From JABDMH01 sp965223105 (GTDB taxonomy: Bacteria; Bacteroidota; Bacteroidia; Chitinophagales; Saprospiraceae), in the NCBI GenBank assembly GCA_965223105.1, contig OZ244987.1, forward strand, positions 4,650,001 through 4,714,000: 64,000 nt of DNA, given 5' to 3'. A program made the position numbers and the translations under genes. Below are positions 19,113-28,304 of the stretch, piece after piece. Position 1 is the first letter of the stretch; every line of letters begins with the position of its first letter. The notes under the pieces were generated by a model. That model did not search any database and was not told where the DNA came from. It was given only the letters and a program-made list of their open reading frames with translations.

Positions 19113-19985
19113 TCATACGTTCCTTTCAATATAATTGATGATCTTCTTGGCAATGTCAACGCCAGTTGCAGCCTCAATACCTTCCAGTCCTGGCGAGGAA
19201 TTTACTTCTAAGATCAGCGGACCTCTTGCCGACTGAAGCAGATCGACTCCGGCAATACCAAGGCCCATGACTCTGGCTGCCTTTAGTGCTGCATTTTCTT
19301 CATCTTCCGTGAGTTCAATAATCTGAGCCGATCCACCCCGATGGAGGTTGGAACGGAACTCCCCCTCCTTGCCCTGGCGCTTCATTGCACCTACGACCAC
19401 ACCATCTACGACAAACGCACGAATATCAGCACCTTTGGCCTCCTTAATAAATTCTTGGACAATTACTCTCGCCTGTAACCCGTTGAAGGCCTCCAAGACA
19501 GACTCAGCTGCATTGTTTGTTTCCACCAAAACTACACCCAGCCCTTGAGTGCCCTCCAGTAATTTTATCACCAGTGGTGCTCCACCCAGCGACTGAACAA
19601 TATCACTAACGTCCCTGGAGTAATTGGTGAATACCGTCTTGGGTAAACCCAGACCGGCTCGTGAAAGCACTTGAAGACTGCGTAACTTATCTCGCGATCT
19701 CATTAACGCCTGAGATTCTACCGCTGTAAATACTTTCATCATCTCAAATTGACGCACAACGGCGGTACCGAAGAAGGTTACGGATGCTCCAATGCGTGGG
19801 ATCACCGCATCAACATCCCTGAGAAATTCATGCTTGTACTGGACTGCAGGGTTCTTCCGTTCAATCACCAAATTGCATTTGGTATGATCTACGATGATCA
19901 CCTCATGGTTTCGTTGCTGACCAGCTTCAACCAACCTTCTCGTTGAGTACAGGTTGGGATTCCCGGATAAAATGACAATCTTCAT
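19113..19985 (-). CDS. rimK: RimK, ATP-grasp glutamate ligase for ribosomal S6
   Basis: Cytoplasmic ATP-grasp ligase (290 residues, normal RimK length) that adds glutamate to the C-terminus of ribosomal protein S6 or makes related poly-glutamate tails. Seen are the N-terminal domain (IVILSGNPNLYSTRRLVEA), the ATP-grasp core (PLVIKLLEGTQGLGVVLVE, VIVQEFIKEAKGADIRAFVV), the RQGKEGEFRSNLHRGGSA loop and the metal-binding end (LILEVNSSPGLEGIEAATG). It sits three bases after the retropepsin-like partner gene on the same strand, the usual RimK neighbour, which supports the call. The native substrate in Bacteroidota is not shown by sequence. Confidence 0.9.
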   Translation of the reverse strand: MKIVILSGNPNLYSTRRLVEAGQQRNHEVIIVDHTKCNLVIERKNPAVQYKHEFLRDVDAVIPRIGASVTFFGTAVVRQFEMMKVFTAVESQALMRSRDKLRSLQVLSRAGLGLPKTVFTNYSRDVSDIVQSLGGAPLVIKLLEGTQGLGVVLVETNNAAESVLEAFNGLQARVIVQEFIKEAKGADIRAFVVDGVVVGAMKRQGKEGEFRSNLHRGGSAQIIELTEDEENAALKAARVMGLGIAGVDLLQSARGPLILEVNSSPGLEGIEAATGVDIAKKIINYIERNV

Positions 19986-19988
19986 AAA

Positions 19989-20471
19989 CTAAATTCTAAT
20001 AATAATACCCTCATGCGAGAGATTTGCTTTAGAGGTATCGACTATGAATTTCCGCGACAAGAATTTACGTCCTATGAGTACGGGAAATCGCATCGTACCT
20101 CGCTCAGTAAGAGAAATGTCAATCGAGTATCTCTTCTTGAACAAAGAAATCTTGGTCTTGATAAAGTAACGGCTTTCAATCCGTCCATTCGAACTTTTTA
20201 CATTCTTTTGGGCATATTCATCAAAAGTAAATTTTCTCTCAACATATTTGTGGTGCAGGGGATCTAAAAACTCACAAATCAAGGTATTACCCTGCTCAAC
20301 AATACTGTGGCAGTGAAAGCTTGAAGTATATGCTCCGGTATCGACCTTTATAGTGATACCATATAGTTCCAACAAAGGAAAGTTAACAATATCACAACGC
20401 CCAATCAACGTCTTCTTTCGACGTCTCCTCAATGATAAGGGTTTTGCACTAGAATCTTTTTTCGGACACAT
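19989..20471 (-). CDS. RimB-like retropepsin-fold protease partner of RimK
   Basis: A 160-residue protein of the family long annotated as ATP-dependent zinc protease (PF05618) and now seen as retropepsin-like. Key motifs are the basic N-terminus (LRRRRKKTLIGRCDIVNFP), the aspartic site VDTGAYTSS about residue 45, and PVLIGRKFL near the C-terminus. Proteins of this type occur next to rimK and are linked to trimming of glutamate tails. I chose ATG 20471 (MCPKKDSS); a TTG at 20489 would add six residues without an obvious reason. It forms a two-gene operon with rimK. Confidence 0.8.
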   Translation of the reverse strand: MCPKKDSSAKPLSLRRRRKKTLIGRCDIVNFPLLELYGITIKVDTGAYTSSFHCHSIVEQGNTLICEFLDPLHHKYVERKFTFDEYAQKNVKSSNGRIESRYFIKTKISLFKKRYSIDISLTERGTMRFPVLIGRKFLSRKFIVDTSKANLSHEGIIIRI

Positions 20472-20519
20472 CTTGTAAAGATAATTCAAGCTGACATTTA
20501 CACCCAGCGCAACATGAAC

Positions 20520-20830
20520 CTCATAAGGGAATGGTCAGCATTTCACTGTACGTCTTGTTCTGAAGAAATCGGAAATCCCTGTTGGAAGGGCAATACCAAG
20601 TGTCCCGATGCCAGGGTCGAGGCTACTTCAGTATCCAAAGAGAACTTAATCATGCGGCAAGGAGATTTAGTCCGTGACCTTGTGCTACTGTACCAAGCCA
20701 GGACTACAAAAAGCATGTAACCTTCAGTGACGTTCACCTCCAATATCCTTAAGCCCGATTTCCAAGGGATCCTGGAGCCGCAAGGGATCCTGGAGCAGAT
20801 TTCCAAGGGATCCATTCAAAATTATCCAAA
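20520..20830 (+). pseudogene. Decayed copy of the 3' end of the next gene
   Basis: Bases 20526-20660 repeat the last ~130 bases of the gene at 20900-22138 with many substitutions: both read EWSAFHCxSCxEEIGNPxWKGNxKCPD. The copy is frameshifted after CPD and loses the second cysteine pair. The similarity resumes in the downstream flank: a TTCCAAGGGATCCTGGAG motif at about 20758-20815 corresponds to TTCCAAGGAATCCTGGAG at about 22250-22300. The functional gene is therefore flanked by a remnant of an earlier tandem copy. Confidence 0.75.
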
Positions 20831-20899
20831 CAGTAGGTTGAATGACGTTCTTCATCATATTTGAGAAAAACCATATTTTTATTCAAAACCGATTCAAAA

Positions 20900-22138
20900 A
20901 TGGCTACACTCAAACGTAAAGAATTCGCGTATCTTTTTAACAAGATCACCAAGGAATACAAAAGGATTCTAAAGGATTATGGCATCCCATTGCCTGACAC
21001 AATGGGAGGGACATGGGGCGTAAATGAACACTTGCACGTTGGGGATCCGAAGAAAATCAGCAAGCAGCATAACTCGATCAGTCATGTGGTCTTCTATACG
21101 ATTAGAGACAGTTTTGACTTTAAAGGATTTAGAAATTTTAGCAGGGAATTTTTAAATGGCACAGGTCATCTGTTATTTCAAGGTCGGGTATTGCGAAGAG
21201 CCTATAGTCAAATTATTAAAGGGAATAAGACCATCGAAATAAGTGACCGCTACTTAAATGCCTACTTGCATTTCATAGATAAAGACCTTAGCAAAATCCG
21301 GAAAAAGGCAAAAACATTCAACAATGAAGTAGAGGATATTTTGCCCATATTAAAATCAAAACAAAAAAATCTACCAACCTCTAAATCTCAAGAGATATCT
21401 ACATCTCAGCAAGATTCTACCGATAGTGAGATCGCTTATGATATTTTCCTGGCGTCTCCCAAACTCACACTTGGGAAAAAAATCGACGTATACTTTGAGG
21501 AGTTCAGAGCTTCTGTCAAAGAAGCACAGGGGGAGCATTACACAAAAGAGCTCGATAACATTCTTATCAAGCATTTCTTTGGTTGCAATCCTCCAGATCT
21601 TGACGGTGAGTATCTCCGATTTGAACAATACATCGAGGCAGTTGTCAAAGGGCTCAGAGATATTGGCTTTCAAGTTCACGATTCTCGTGAAGAAGTAAAA
21701 TTAGAGGAAATGTTCGGATCGGATAATGCCACAGATCAACTTAAGTCTGATAAGAGAGTCATGGAGCGCTGCAAAACTTATCTACTCATCACTCCTTACC
21801 CCCGGTTATTTACCAGTGCTTTTGTAGAAGCGGGTATGGCGATCGAGATGGGCAAACCTTCCATGTTCATCTGTCGTGAACCCAAAGACGATCTGGTTTG
21901 GGTGTTGCAAGACGGTAGTCAGACACTCCAATTCACAAATCGAAACATGGAGCATTTCTTTCGTATCTCTATTAACAAGAGGGTAAAAAATACGGTGAAG
22001 AGCATCAAAGAATGGTCAGCATTTCATTGCAAATCATGTTTTGAAGAAATCGGAAACCCGGGTTGGAAGGGCAATGTCAAGTGCCCAGATTGCGATGGTC
22101 GAGGCTTTCACACTTTAAAGTATCCGAAGAAAACTTAA
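20900..22138 (+). CDS. TIR/deoxyribosyltransferase-like protein with zinc ribbon
   Basis: A 412-residue soluble protein. Residues about 1-160 form an unrecognised domain (GIPLPDTMGGTWGVNEHLHV; SHVVFYTIRDSFDFKGFRNF), followed by a low-complexity linker. Residues about 180-365 begin YDIFLASPK and contain VVKGLRDIGFQVHDSREE, CKTYLLITPYP and SAFVEAGMAIEMGKPSMFI. This order (start strand, hidden-by-helix, nucleotide-binding E in VEAGMA) resembles nucleoside 2-deoxyribosyltransferase/TIR-like folds that act on nucleotides or NAD. The C-terminus is a CxxC...CPDC zinc ribbon. Start is ATG 20900, after an A-rich leader; a codon at 20861 would add 13 residues. It is possibly a defence effector, but no partner is adjacent. 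Confidence 0.55.
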   Translation: MATLKRKEFAYLFNKITKEYKRILKDYGIPLPDTMGGTWGVNEHLHVGDPKKISKQHNSISHVVFYTIRDSFDFKGFRNFSREFLNGTGHLLFQGRVLRRAYSQIIKGNKTIEISDRYLNAYLHFIDKDLSKIRKKAKTFNNEVEDILPILKSKQKNLPTSKSQEISTSQQDSTDSEIAYDIFLASPKLTLGKKIDVYFEEFRASVKEAQGEHYTKELDNILIKHFFGCNPPDLDGEYLRFEQYIEAVVKGLRDIGFQVHDSREEVKLEEMFGSDNATDQLKSDKRVMERCKTYLLITPYPRLFTSAFVEAGMAIEMGKPSMFICREPKDDLVWVLQDGSQTLQFTNRNMEHFFRISINKRVKNTVKSIKEWSAFHCKSCFEEIGNPGWKGNVKCPDCDGRGFHTLKYPKKT

Positions 22139-22751
22139 TCATGCTGCATTAATGGAATTAAATCATTGGACATGAGATGCTATCTCGGGTAGAGAATGCT
22201 GGGTAATCAAGTCTCCAACCACTTTCATCGCCAGGATCCTTAAACCCGATTTCCAAGGAATCCTGGAGCCCGATTTCCAAGGAATCCTGGAGCCCGATTC
22301 GAAAATGAAATAGCGTTAATCTCACAATCCACAGTTGAATCCGCTTACTTGGCAGCATTCGTTGTAGAGAGATCCGTGAGCCTGCATTAGACGCTAAAAT
22401 TGCAGTGCCAGGATCCTAAGGATTCCAGGATCGGCTTCCCTTAGGTTCAACTCACCAACCTTAAGTTCAACCCAATCGTTTTGGGTTGGACCCAAATCCA
22501 ATAAACTCAACCCAACCACAGCTCAAAAAAACCAACCCACAATTTTTTTCGGAAGGAATTACTACGGCAAAGAGATAAACAAATGGATGAAAAAGCAATT
22601 AACATCACCATATATTTAATAAACCACCGGATAAGGAAATCCCCAAAAAACACTGATATACTAATGATTGTGGCCATCTGAAAATCAGCAAATTGCCACA
22701 AAATTTCTGATCCTATAATATACTCCCGGAAAAAATCACCTCAGACAGTTT
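22139..22751. repeat. Intergenic with imperfect CCAAGG/CCTGG repeats
   Basis: Downstream flank of the TIR-like gene. It carries two direct copies of a 23-base near-palindromic motif containing TTCCAAGGAATCCTGGAG (22250-22300) and a related GGATCCTAAGGATTCC at about 22413-22428. Between 22443 and 22540 the sequence is rich in AACCCAA/GGGTTG blocks. A 64-codon minus-strand hydrophobic frame at 22507-22701 is not supported well enough to call. Confidence 0.5.
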
Positions 22752-22850
22752 ATGTCTCATCATTCAACCCAACTACTTTCCACTTCAGCTCTTGTTATTT
22801 TAGGTTCAATGGTGCTTAGTAGTTGTAGACATAATAAATTTGGAGGATAG
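22752..22850 (+). CDS. Micro-lipoprotein or decayed lipoprotein start (32 residues)
   Basis: A short frame starting at ATG 22752 reads MSHHSTQLLSTSALVILGSM then VLSSCRHNKFGG and stops at TAG 22848. It has a hydrophobic segment and a good lipobox (LSSC), so the mature product would be an eight-residue acylated peptide. It is too short for usual gene calling. It may be a real small lipoprotein, comparable in size to bacteriocin-release lipoproteins, or the surviving 5' end of a lost gene. No homologue search was possible. Confidence 0.35.
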   Translation: MSHHSTQLLSTSALVILGSMVLSSCRHNKFGG

Positions 22851-22946
22851 AAAATTGAGCAAGGCAAGTGCGAGGAAGACATGTAAGAAGCCACAAATAT
22901 AAGAAAAGAAATAAACAAAAAAAGGAACTATCATTAATTTACTGCT

Positions 22947-23099
22947 ATGAAAAATCCACAAATCAATTTCCAACAAGTCGAGTGACAGACGGCACAGGGA
23001 TATCTTCTTAGGGAGTTACTAAATATCCCGGTACAATCTGACAAATGCTATACTGCCCCTTTGGTAAAGTTAATTAGCCCGGCTAAGTGCCATAGTTGA
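22947..23099 (+). pseudogene. Small frame interrupted by in-frame TGA
   Basis: From ATG 22947 a frame runs MKNPQINFQQVE, meets TGA at 22983-22985, and then continues open (QTAQGYLLRELLN...) to TGA 23097. Its leader ACTGCTATGAAAA resembles the region before 28466 (CACTGCTATGAAAA) and the start of the first GHKL gene (TGTGCTATGAAAA). It may be a decayed gene start within the accessory region. Evidence is weak. Confidence 0.2.
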
Positions 23100-23293
23100 T
23101 GAAAATCTCACTGGATCTAATTTATCGAACCTGGGCAGTTACTTAAGAATCTGGATCCTTTTCGGAAACAGGGATCTCTGACTTGCACTTTGACATCAAT
23201 AACTTATGTAGACCATGGAGATTACATCGTATTCATTGCGTGAATGCAACCGTTGAACCCACACCATTTAATAGCAAATTGAAAATAAAAATC

Positions 23294-24394
23294 ATGGCCA
23301 GATCCTCCATTTGTCCCGTTCTGGAAAAAATAAGTGGCTTGACCATTAAGCAGTCTTCGCCAAACAGCTTTTCGTCAATACCCATTGAGGATCACCGGGT
23401 ACATCAAGGAATCTTAACCGTCAATGGGAAGAAATCGGACGAAGACCTAATCATGGACTTGGAGTTGGCCCGGGCACCCGTAAATAGCAATATCGATTGG
23501 GAAAAAATCTGTCATGCTTTGTCGCACCTCGCCCCTTTTCAAGTACTGCCTAATCCGGATCCCGAAGCTTCACAAAAAAGCCTCTGGATCCGGATGCTCT
23601 TCATCAATCCCTGGTCTGACAGCATCACCCAGCGCAGTTTTACGGCCAAAATCCAAAAAGTAAAGGAATCCGCAGTCGATATCCAACAGCATTTAAAGAT
23701 CCAATCTCAAAATGATGAGCAGTCTCGGTCACAGTATGGAGACCCAAGCATCCAATTTGTAGAACCCCTTGACACCAAGTCCTACGCACTGCTCAACCAA
23801 TCGACATTGCAGTCCTGGTTCACGACTGCAATTATTTACCTCCTTGGTGACTACCATTTACTGGTTGCTGTTCGTGGGCCACTTTCACAGCAATTCGTCC
23901 TGGCTGCTCTGCAGTGCTATGTACTACAATTCGGGAGATCAATGGGTGAGTTGGTCATTGCCACCCGCTTTTGGGAAAAACTCGATGTACCTGATATTTT
24001 GGCAATTAATGGTTCAATACTGTCATTGACCAATCCATTGACTGACCTGAAAACCCAAAAATCGGTGCATAAACCAGTGTTAATCATCAGCGATGAAATA
24101 GATTCCGACAACGATAAGGTCATTACCAATCTGGTATTCCCCCAAGAAAAAATACCCTTGGTATTATTGATCGAATTTGGACTTCAACATTTCGCGTATC
24201 GTATCGGTGGAATTTCCCTGGCAGAAAAGCAAAAGCTAACGAAAGAAATTACAGCATCACTTAAAAAATTTGGCGGACAAGTAGCAGAAGGTGTCCTAAT
24301 GGCATTGATTAAAGCAAAACTTTCCCAACTGCGATATCCCACAAAACAGACACCCTCAACTTTGCAAATACTTTTTCAATTCGACCACAAATAA
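23294..24394 (+). CDS. Unknown protein, first gene of ATPase cassette
   Basis: A 366-residue predicted soluble protein that I do not recognise. The chosen start is ATG 23294 (MARSSICPVLEKISG), preceded by an A-rich leader (AAAATAAAAATC); an upstream ATG at 23183 would add 37 residues with poor coding character. There is no signal peptide or clear membrane helix. A hydrophobic stretch at about residues 175-215 (TTAIIYLLGDYHLLVAVRGP) and an alternating strand/helix pattern later (HKPVLIISDEID; IPLVLLIEFGLQ) suggest a globular alpha/beta core. The next gene, an AAA+ ATPase, follows after 11 bases, so it is very likely a subunit or substrate adaptor of the complex (inference from position only). 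Confidence 0.6.
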   Translation: MARSSICPVLEKISGLTIKQSSPNSFSSIPIEDHRVHQGILTVNGKKSDEDLIMDLELARAPVNSNIDWEKICHALSHLAPFQVLPNPDPEASQKSLWIRMLFINPWSDSITQRSFTAKIQKVKESAVDIQQHLKIQSQNDEQSRSQYGDPSIQFVEPLDTKSYALLNQSTLQSWFTTAIIYLLGDYHLLVAVRGPLSQQFVLAALQCYVLQFGRSMGELVIATRFWEKLDVPDILAINGSILSLTNPLTDLKTQKSVHKPVLIISDEIDSDNDKVITNLVFPQEKIPLVLLIEFGLQHFAYRIGGISLAEKQKLTKEITASLKKFGGQVAEGVLMALIKAKLSQLRYPTKQTPSTLQILFQFDHK

Positions 24395-24405
24395 ATCACC
24401 AAATC

Positions 24406-25362
24406 ATGTTTAAACTATCAAGAAAAACAGACTGGATCAAGGCTGCCGACTGTGATCTGTTTGAAGTAGTAACTGCCAAGTACCCCTTGTATGTCGAACG
24501 TTGGGTTCTCGAAGCGCTTAGTTTTGCCATCATCTTTGGCGAAATCACCCATCTGAGTGGCCCCACCGGCTGCGGAAAGTCCACCTTGATCAATCACTTG
24601 CCCAGGAATTGGAAAAACCTCTGCCGAAATCTGGATGTGGAGTACCGACCATTGAAAAAGTTACGCGTCGATTTGAAAGATGCTGAACAGACCAACACTC
24701 GCCGAGCACTCAAAAACGGCAATACTTTTGATGAGCCCGTAGGGCTGCGCCTAGTATTTGAAGAAGGGCTTAAGCACCAGTCCAGCCATTATGTTGTAAT
24801 CCACATTCCGGAAATCGGTCGCTTCAATCATACCAATAGCGTTGAGAACGGCCTTATCAATTATCTGCAAGACGACATCATGGTCGACAATGTCTATCTG
24901 GGTACGAATGAGAACATTGCCGTGATTCTCGATTCGAATCTGCAGGCACAGACGGGCGAATATAACCTTGATCAACCAGACTTGGCTCTTCAATCGCGAA
25001 TGACTTGCCATATCACTCTCGATTATTTATCACTCAGTCAGGAATATGGCGTAGTTGACAAGTTGGCGGAGGGCTCTCTCTCTCCCGAAGAGATATATCA
25101 GATGGTCAAATTTGCCCATCTCGTCCGCGAAAAGAAAAGAAAAGGAGCCTTGCGCCGTGTACCCATGCCTACTTTCCGGCAATACCTATCCATTATCAAA
25201 AGATCGAAGATAGAGCGGGGATTCGACCTGGACCGTCAATTGGCTCGCACGTACTACGGTACAGCTCCTCCGGAGGAATACGAAATGGCTGAAACACTGA
25301 AAAACCAAGTTTTGAACGGGTTAGTACAGTCCAATGAAAAATTTGAAAGCGCCAATTTCTAA
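24406..25362 (+). CDS. MoxR-like AAA+ ATPase with altered Walker B
   Basis: A 318-residue AAA+ ATPase of the MoxR/CobS type, which hydrolyses ATP in a ring and acts with a vWA partner. Walker A is GPTGCGKST (residues 52-60). The Walker B position reads VVIHIPEIGR (130-139): the usual Asp is Pro135 while catalytic Glu136 remains. The sensor-1 strand ends in Asn178 (AVILDSN), and an arginine in LQSRM (Arg198) fits the arginine finger position. It is followed 12 bases later by the vWA gene, the usual gene order for this pair. Loss of the Mg-coordinating Asp may weaken hydrolysis or make the ring act as a switch (inference). Confidence 0.8.
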   Translation: MFKLSRKTDWIKAADCDLFEVVTAKYPLYVERWVLEALSFAIIFGEITHLSGPTGCGKSTLINHLPRNWKNLCRNLDVEYRPLKKLRVDLKDAEQTNTRRALKNGNTFDEPVGLRLVFEEGLKHQSSHYVVIHIPEIGRFNHTNSVENGLINYLQDDIMVDNVYLGTNENIAVILDSNLQAQTGEYNLDQPDLALQSRMTCHITLDYLSLSQEYGVVDKLAEGSLSPEEIYQMVKFAHLVREKKRKGALRRVPMPTFRQYLSIIKRSKIERGFDLDRQLARTYYGTAPPEEYEMAETLKNQVLNGLVQSNEKFESANF

Positions 25363-25374
25363 AAAATTAGACCC

Positions 25375-27309
25375 ATGCATTATACCGATGATATCCATAT
25401 TTCAAGCTTCCGTGGCATCTCACCAACGGACGCTTATCGATGCAATACACTCTACTATATTCTCTACGAGGGAAGGAAGATGTTTTTTGAATATGCCCAT
25501 CGCAAAATGCTGTTTGTAGGCCGTAAAATGTCGGGGCGCTATTTTGAACTCAAGACTAAACCAGAAATCGGTTTTTTCTTTGTTGAAAATCTTCCCTTGA
25601 GCCTGGCGGTGCAAGCCAATATCGGTCTAAGCATTTTGCTTGTGGCTATGCAACAGCAAAACAACAGCCTTGCAAAAATTCTCCGAAACTACCTCGATTC
25701 GCTGGGCGATCAACCCCACCTCAAGGCTATTGCGGAAATTATCGTTAAGGCCATTGACATAAACCTGCTGCAATTTCAGTTGATGCAACTTGAAGAAGTT
25801 AGTAGTGAAGTAGAACACTATCGAGTAGTAGCCTCCAGCTCAATTGATCTACGCCGGGTAGTTACCATGGAGGACCTGGTCCATATTTCCATCATATTCA
25901 GCGATCTGATTCCCTGGGAAAAGCTGAATCTACACCCATTCAAATACCAATTGATCCGTAGTATGGTTGAAGTCAAGCTCAAGTACAAACGACGTATTTT
26001 GCAGCATCCTGAAGACGATATGTACCAGATTTGCGAGGACTGGGTGAGAGAATGTGTAGAAATTCTTGCACCTGATCTCACGAGGATCATTACTCAACCA
26101 CTGGGCAAACCTACTGCTCAATGCATTTCAAACATCAGGTACATTCACGTGGAAGCGGTACAAAATGAAACAGGGAATGTGTACTTATCTACTGCGGACC
26201 TTAGCAATGCCGATTTGCCGATCTTAGGGGGTTTGACACAGGATGCTCGAGTCAACGCACATAAGTTGATCGACAAGGGCGAATTGGAAGCACTGGCAAA
26301 ATCTTGTCTCGCCGCGAGCAAGCAGCACGTGCCACAAAGTCCCAATCTCGATATTTTTGATTTAAAGCCATTTCAAAAAACCAGTTTAGAAGGCGACTTC
26401 ATCGCCCAACAGAAAGTAACGACCGAAATCAGAGGAAAACAGGTTTCGGGGGAAATTCAAGTAAATCTCGTCACCCCATCACCCGATTTTTCCTCGGTAG
26501 AGATTTTAGCCGAAAAATGTGGCGTCATCCGAAATGCTTTTCACTCAATGAAGTACAGCAATATTGAAAAAGAATTGTACCGAAAAAATACCAAATCAGG
26601 TTACGAAATACATCCGAACAAGTTGCCCGTGTTCCAAGTCAGTGACCACCTGTTCCTGCGATCCGAGTGCCGGGAAAAGGAAAGGCAAGGAAAACCTCTT
26701 TTGGTGATATTATACGATGGGAGTGGTAGTATGAATGGGTTGGAATTTGAACTGGCAAAAATTCTGGTCGCAGGCATCAGTGCTGCTGCGATGGATCTTG
26801 ATCTGGTGTTGCGTGCTGCAGTGTATGGTAACAATGGTCATCCGGTCCTGGACTACCTGTGTCATGAAGATCTGGTGGCCTCGCAAGACGTTCATGAGAT
26901 CACTGCCCGGATACATCACAGTCGCTGCTACGGAGGCCAGGAGGATGCCTTATCGATCCTTCATATCCTCAAGGAAGCAGCAAATAAATATCAGGGCAAA
27001 CGAACTTGCTACTTCATCCTCATCACAGATGAAGGTTATGGTAAGAGTTTTGCATTGCAAGGCTGCAATCCGACTGAGGAGGTGCAAGAGGTCATCAATA
27101 AGTGCCGACAGGAGATCTGGAAGGATCAACTGCACACTACTTTGATCTCTTTTAGGAGTATACCATCGGATTTGGTAGACACGGTTGATAAGGTAATCTA
27201 TTTGAAGAAGGAACATCTACAACAAATGGATGCAGTATGTCAACGAATCGGTCAGTATATCGCCAGCTGCATCAGCGATTTTCATAACCGCAAAATGATC
27301 AAAGCATGA
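25375..27309 (+). CDS. CobT/ViaA-like vWA-domain protein
   Basis: A 644-residue protein with a long helical N-terminal region (1-400), a short linker typical of CobT-type partners (GVIRNAFHSMKYSNIEKEL, then PNKLPVFQVSDHLFLR) and a C-terminal von Willebrand A domain (about 440-640). The MIDAS motif DGSGS is intact at residues 448-452, and ITDEG closes the site; the loop normally bearing the MIDAS Thr reads YGGQEDAL, so that Thr is replaced. vWA partners of MoxR ATPases bind metal or a target and are remodelled by the ring. The gene overlaps the next one by 4 bases (ATGA, 27306-27309). The N-terminal region is not recognised. Confidence 0.8.
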   Translation: MHYTDDIHISSFRGISPTDAYRCNTLYYILYEGRKMFFEYAHRKMLFVGRKMSGRYFELKTKPEIGFFFVENLPLSLAVQANIGLSILLVAMQQQNNSLAKILRNYLDSLGDQPHLKAIAEIIVKAIDINLLQFQLMQLEEVSSEVEHYRVVASSSIDLRRVVTMEDLVHISIIFSDLIPWEKLNLHPFKYQLIRSMVEVKLKYKRRILQHPEDDMYQICEDWVRECVEILAPDLTRIITQPLGKPTAQCISNIRYIHVEAVQNETGNVYLSTADLSNADLPILGGLTQDARVNAHKLIDKGELEALAKSCLAASKQHVPQSPNLDIFDLKPFQKTSLEGDFIAQQKVTTEIRGKQVSGEIQVNLVTPSPDFSSVEILAEKCGVIRNAFHSMKYSNIEKELYRKNTKSGYEIHPNKLPVFQVSDHLFLRSECREKERQGKPLLVILYDGSGSMNGLEFELAKILVAGISAAAMDLDLVLRAAVYGNNGHPVLDYLCHEDLVASQDVHEITARIHHSRCYGGQEDALSILHILKEAANKYQGKRTCYFILITDEGYGKSFALQGCNPTEEVQEVINKCRQEIWKDQLHTTLISFRSIPSDLVDTVDKVIYLKKEHLQQMDAVCQRIGQYIASCISDFHNRKMIKA

Positions 27310-28304
27310 CCTTCCCAGAACTAGAATTTGACAATGTCGAGATGCTGCCAGAGACGCTCGGCTACCTGGTAAATCATCTGAAATGTACCAGCCAGGCCAT
27401 AAAAGCGATCGACACAGGTGAGATCAACCGTTCTTCTATGCGTCAGGTACGCATGCTCCTGGAAAAGCGATTAATGCTACAAGGTGCATATTTCAACTAC
27501 GAGGTGAGTCTCAACCGGCCCGACGAGTTAAAGCATGACCTATGGTGCCTCGATCCCAACTTGGGGTTAGAGGTCCGGTCTGTTGGGTTTCTACCCCGAT
27601 ACTATTTATACCGTACGCTGACCGATGATGGGACCCACATTACCGAAGATATTTTTCGCAATTCAAGATTTCCAATACCGGATGAAAGGATGATCAAAGT
27701 GGCTTCATTCAATAGGAGTCGCTATGCCCGTAGACTAAGTCCCTTTCGTAAGGATTTAGAACACCTAAGTGAGCCAGAAAGGCAATCGGTAATGGCCGAT
27801 TTGTCCCAGATCCTTCAATACGCCTGGCATGAGGATCAAATGCTGCTTTACATTATTGCTGGTTCTGACGCTCTGGATATGCCCAACTCGATCCATTTGA
27901 TCGAAATTCTTTACCTGATGTGCTTCAGGTTTTGGCGTAAGTTCATCAAGATTTCCACTCCCACCTCCCAGTACCTGAAACAAGGTTTTCAGAATCCACA
28001 CCTTTTTCGATTACTGCAAAAAGTAGAGTCCATGAAATCAGCTGATCGCAGACCTCTGGCAAAGATGGCTAGAAAACGCTACGGAGCATTCCAGCATGAA
28101 TTCAATCGCTTTCTCGAAGTAAAAGTACCGATTGGCTCAATGGAAGATCCGGTATCACTCCAGGTCTTGCTTTACAGTAATTACCATCGGTTTACCGACA
28201 TACTGAATCTTACTGAGGTAAAAGAAATGTCAGAGGTTCTTGACCAGAAAATTGAAATTGAAGAAAAGGCAGGTGAATTAATCGAAGCTCTGGTTGGTGA
28301 ATAG
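27306..28304 (+). CDS. Unknown helical protein of the ATPase cassette
   Basis: A 332-residue predicted soluble, mainly helical protein that I do not recognise. It lacks a signal peptide, membrane helix or catalytic motif I can name. Visible features are arginine-rich stretches (MRQVRMLLEKRLMLQG; FNRSRYARRLSPFRKDL) and a C-terminal acidic/basic helix (VKEMSEVLDQKIEIEEKAGE). Its ATG overlaps the vWA stop codon, so it is translated together with that protein and is probably a stoichiometric partner. A 468-base gap separates it from the first GHKL ATPase. Confidence 0.6.
   Translation: MTFPELEFDNVEMLPETLGYLVNHLKCTSQAIKAIDTGEINRSSMRQVRMLLEKRLMLQGAYFNYEVSLNRPDELKHDLWCLDPNLGLEVRSVGFLPRYYLYRTLTDDGTHITEDIFRNSRFPIPDERMIKVASFNRSRYARRLSPFRKDLEHLSEPERQSVMADLSQILQYAWHEDQMLLYIIAGSDALDMPNSIHLIEILYLMCFRFWRKFIKISTPTSQYLKQGFQNPHLFRLLQKVESMKSADRRPLAKMARKRYGAFQHEFNRFLEVKVPIGSMEDPVSLQVLLYSNYHRFTDILNLTEVKEMSEVLDQKIEIEEKAGELIEALVGE

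Noticed and set aside
22507..22701. Hydrophobic 64-residue minus-strand frame
   Set aside because: It could be a small membrane protein, but it lies in AT-rich DNA, begins at TTG and has no supporting context.
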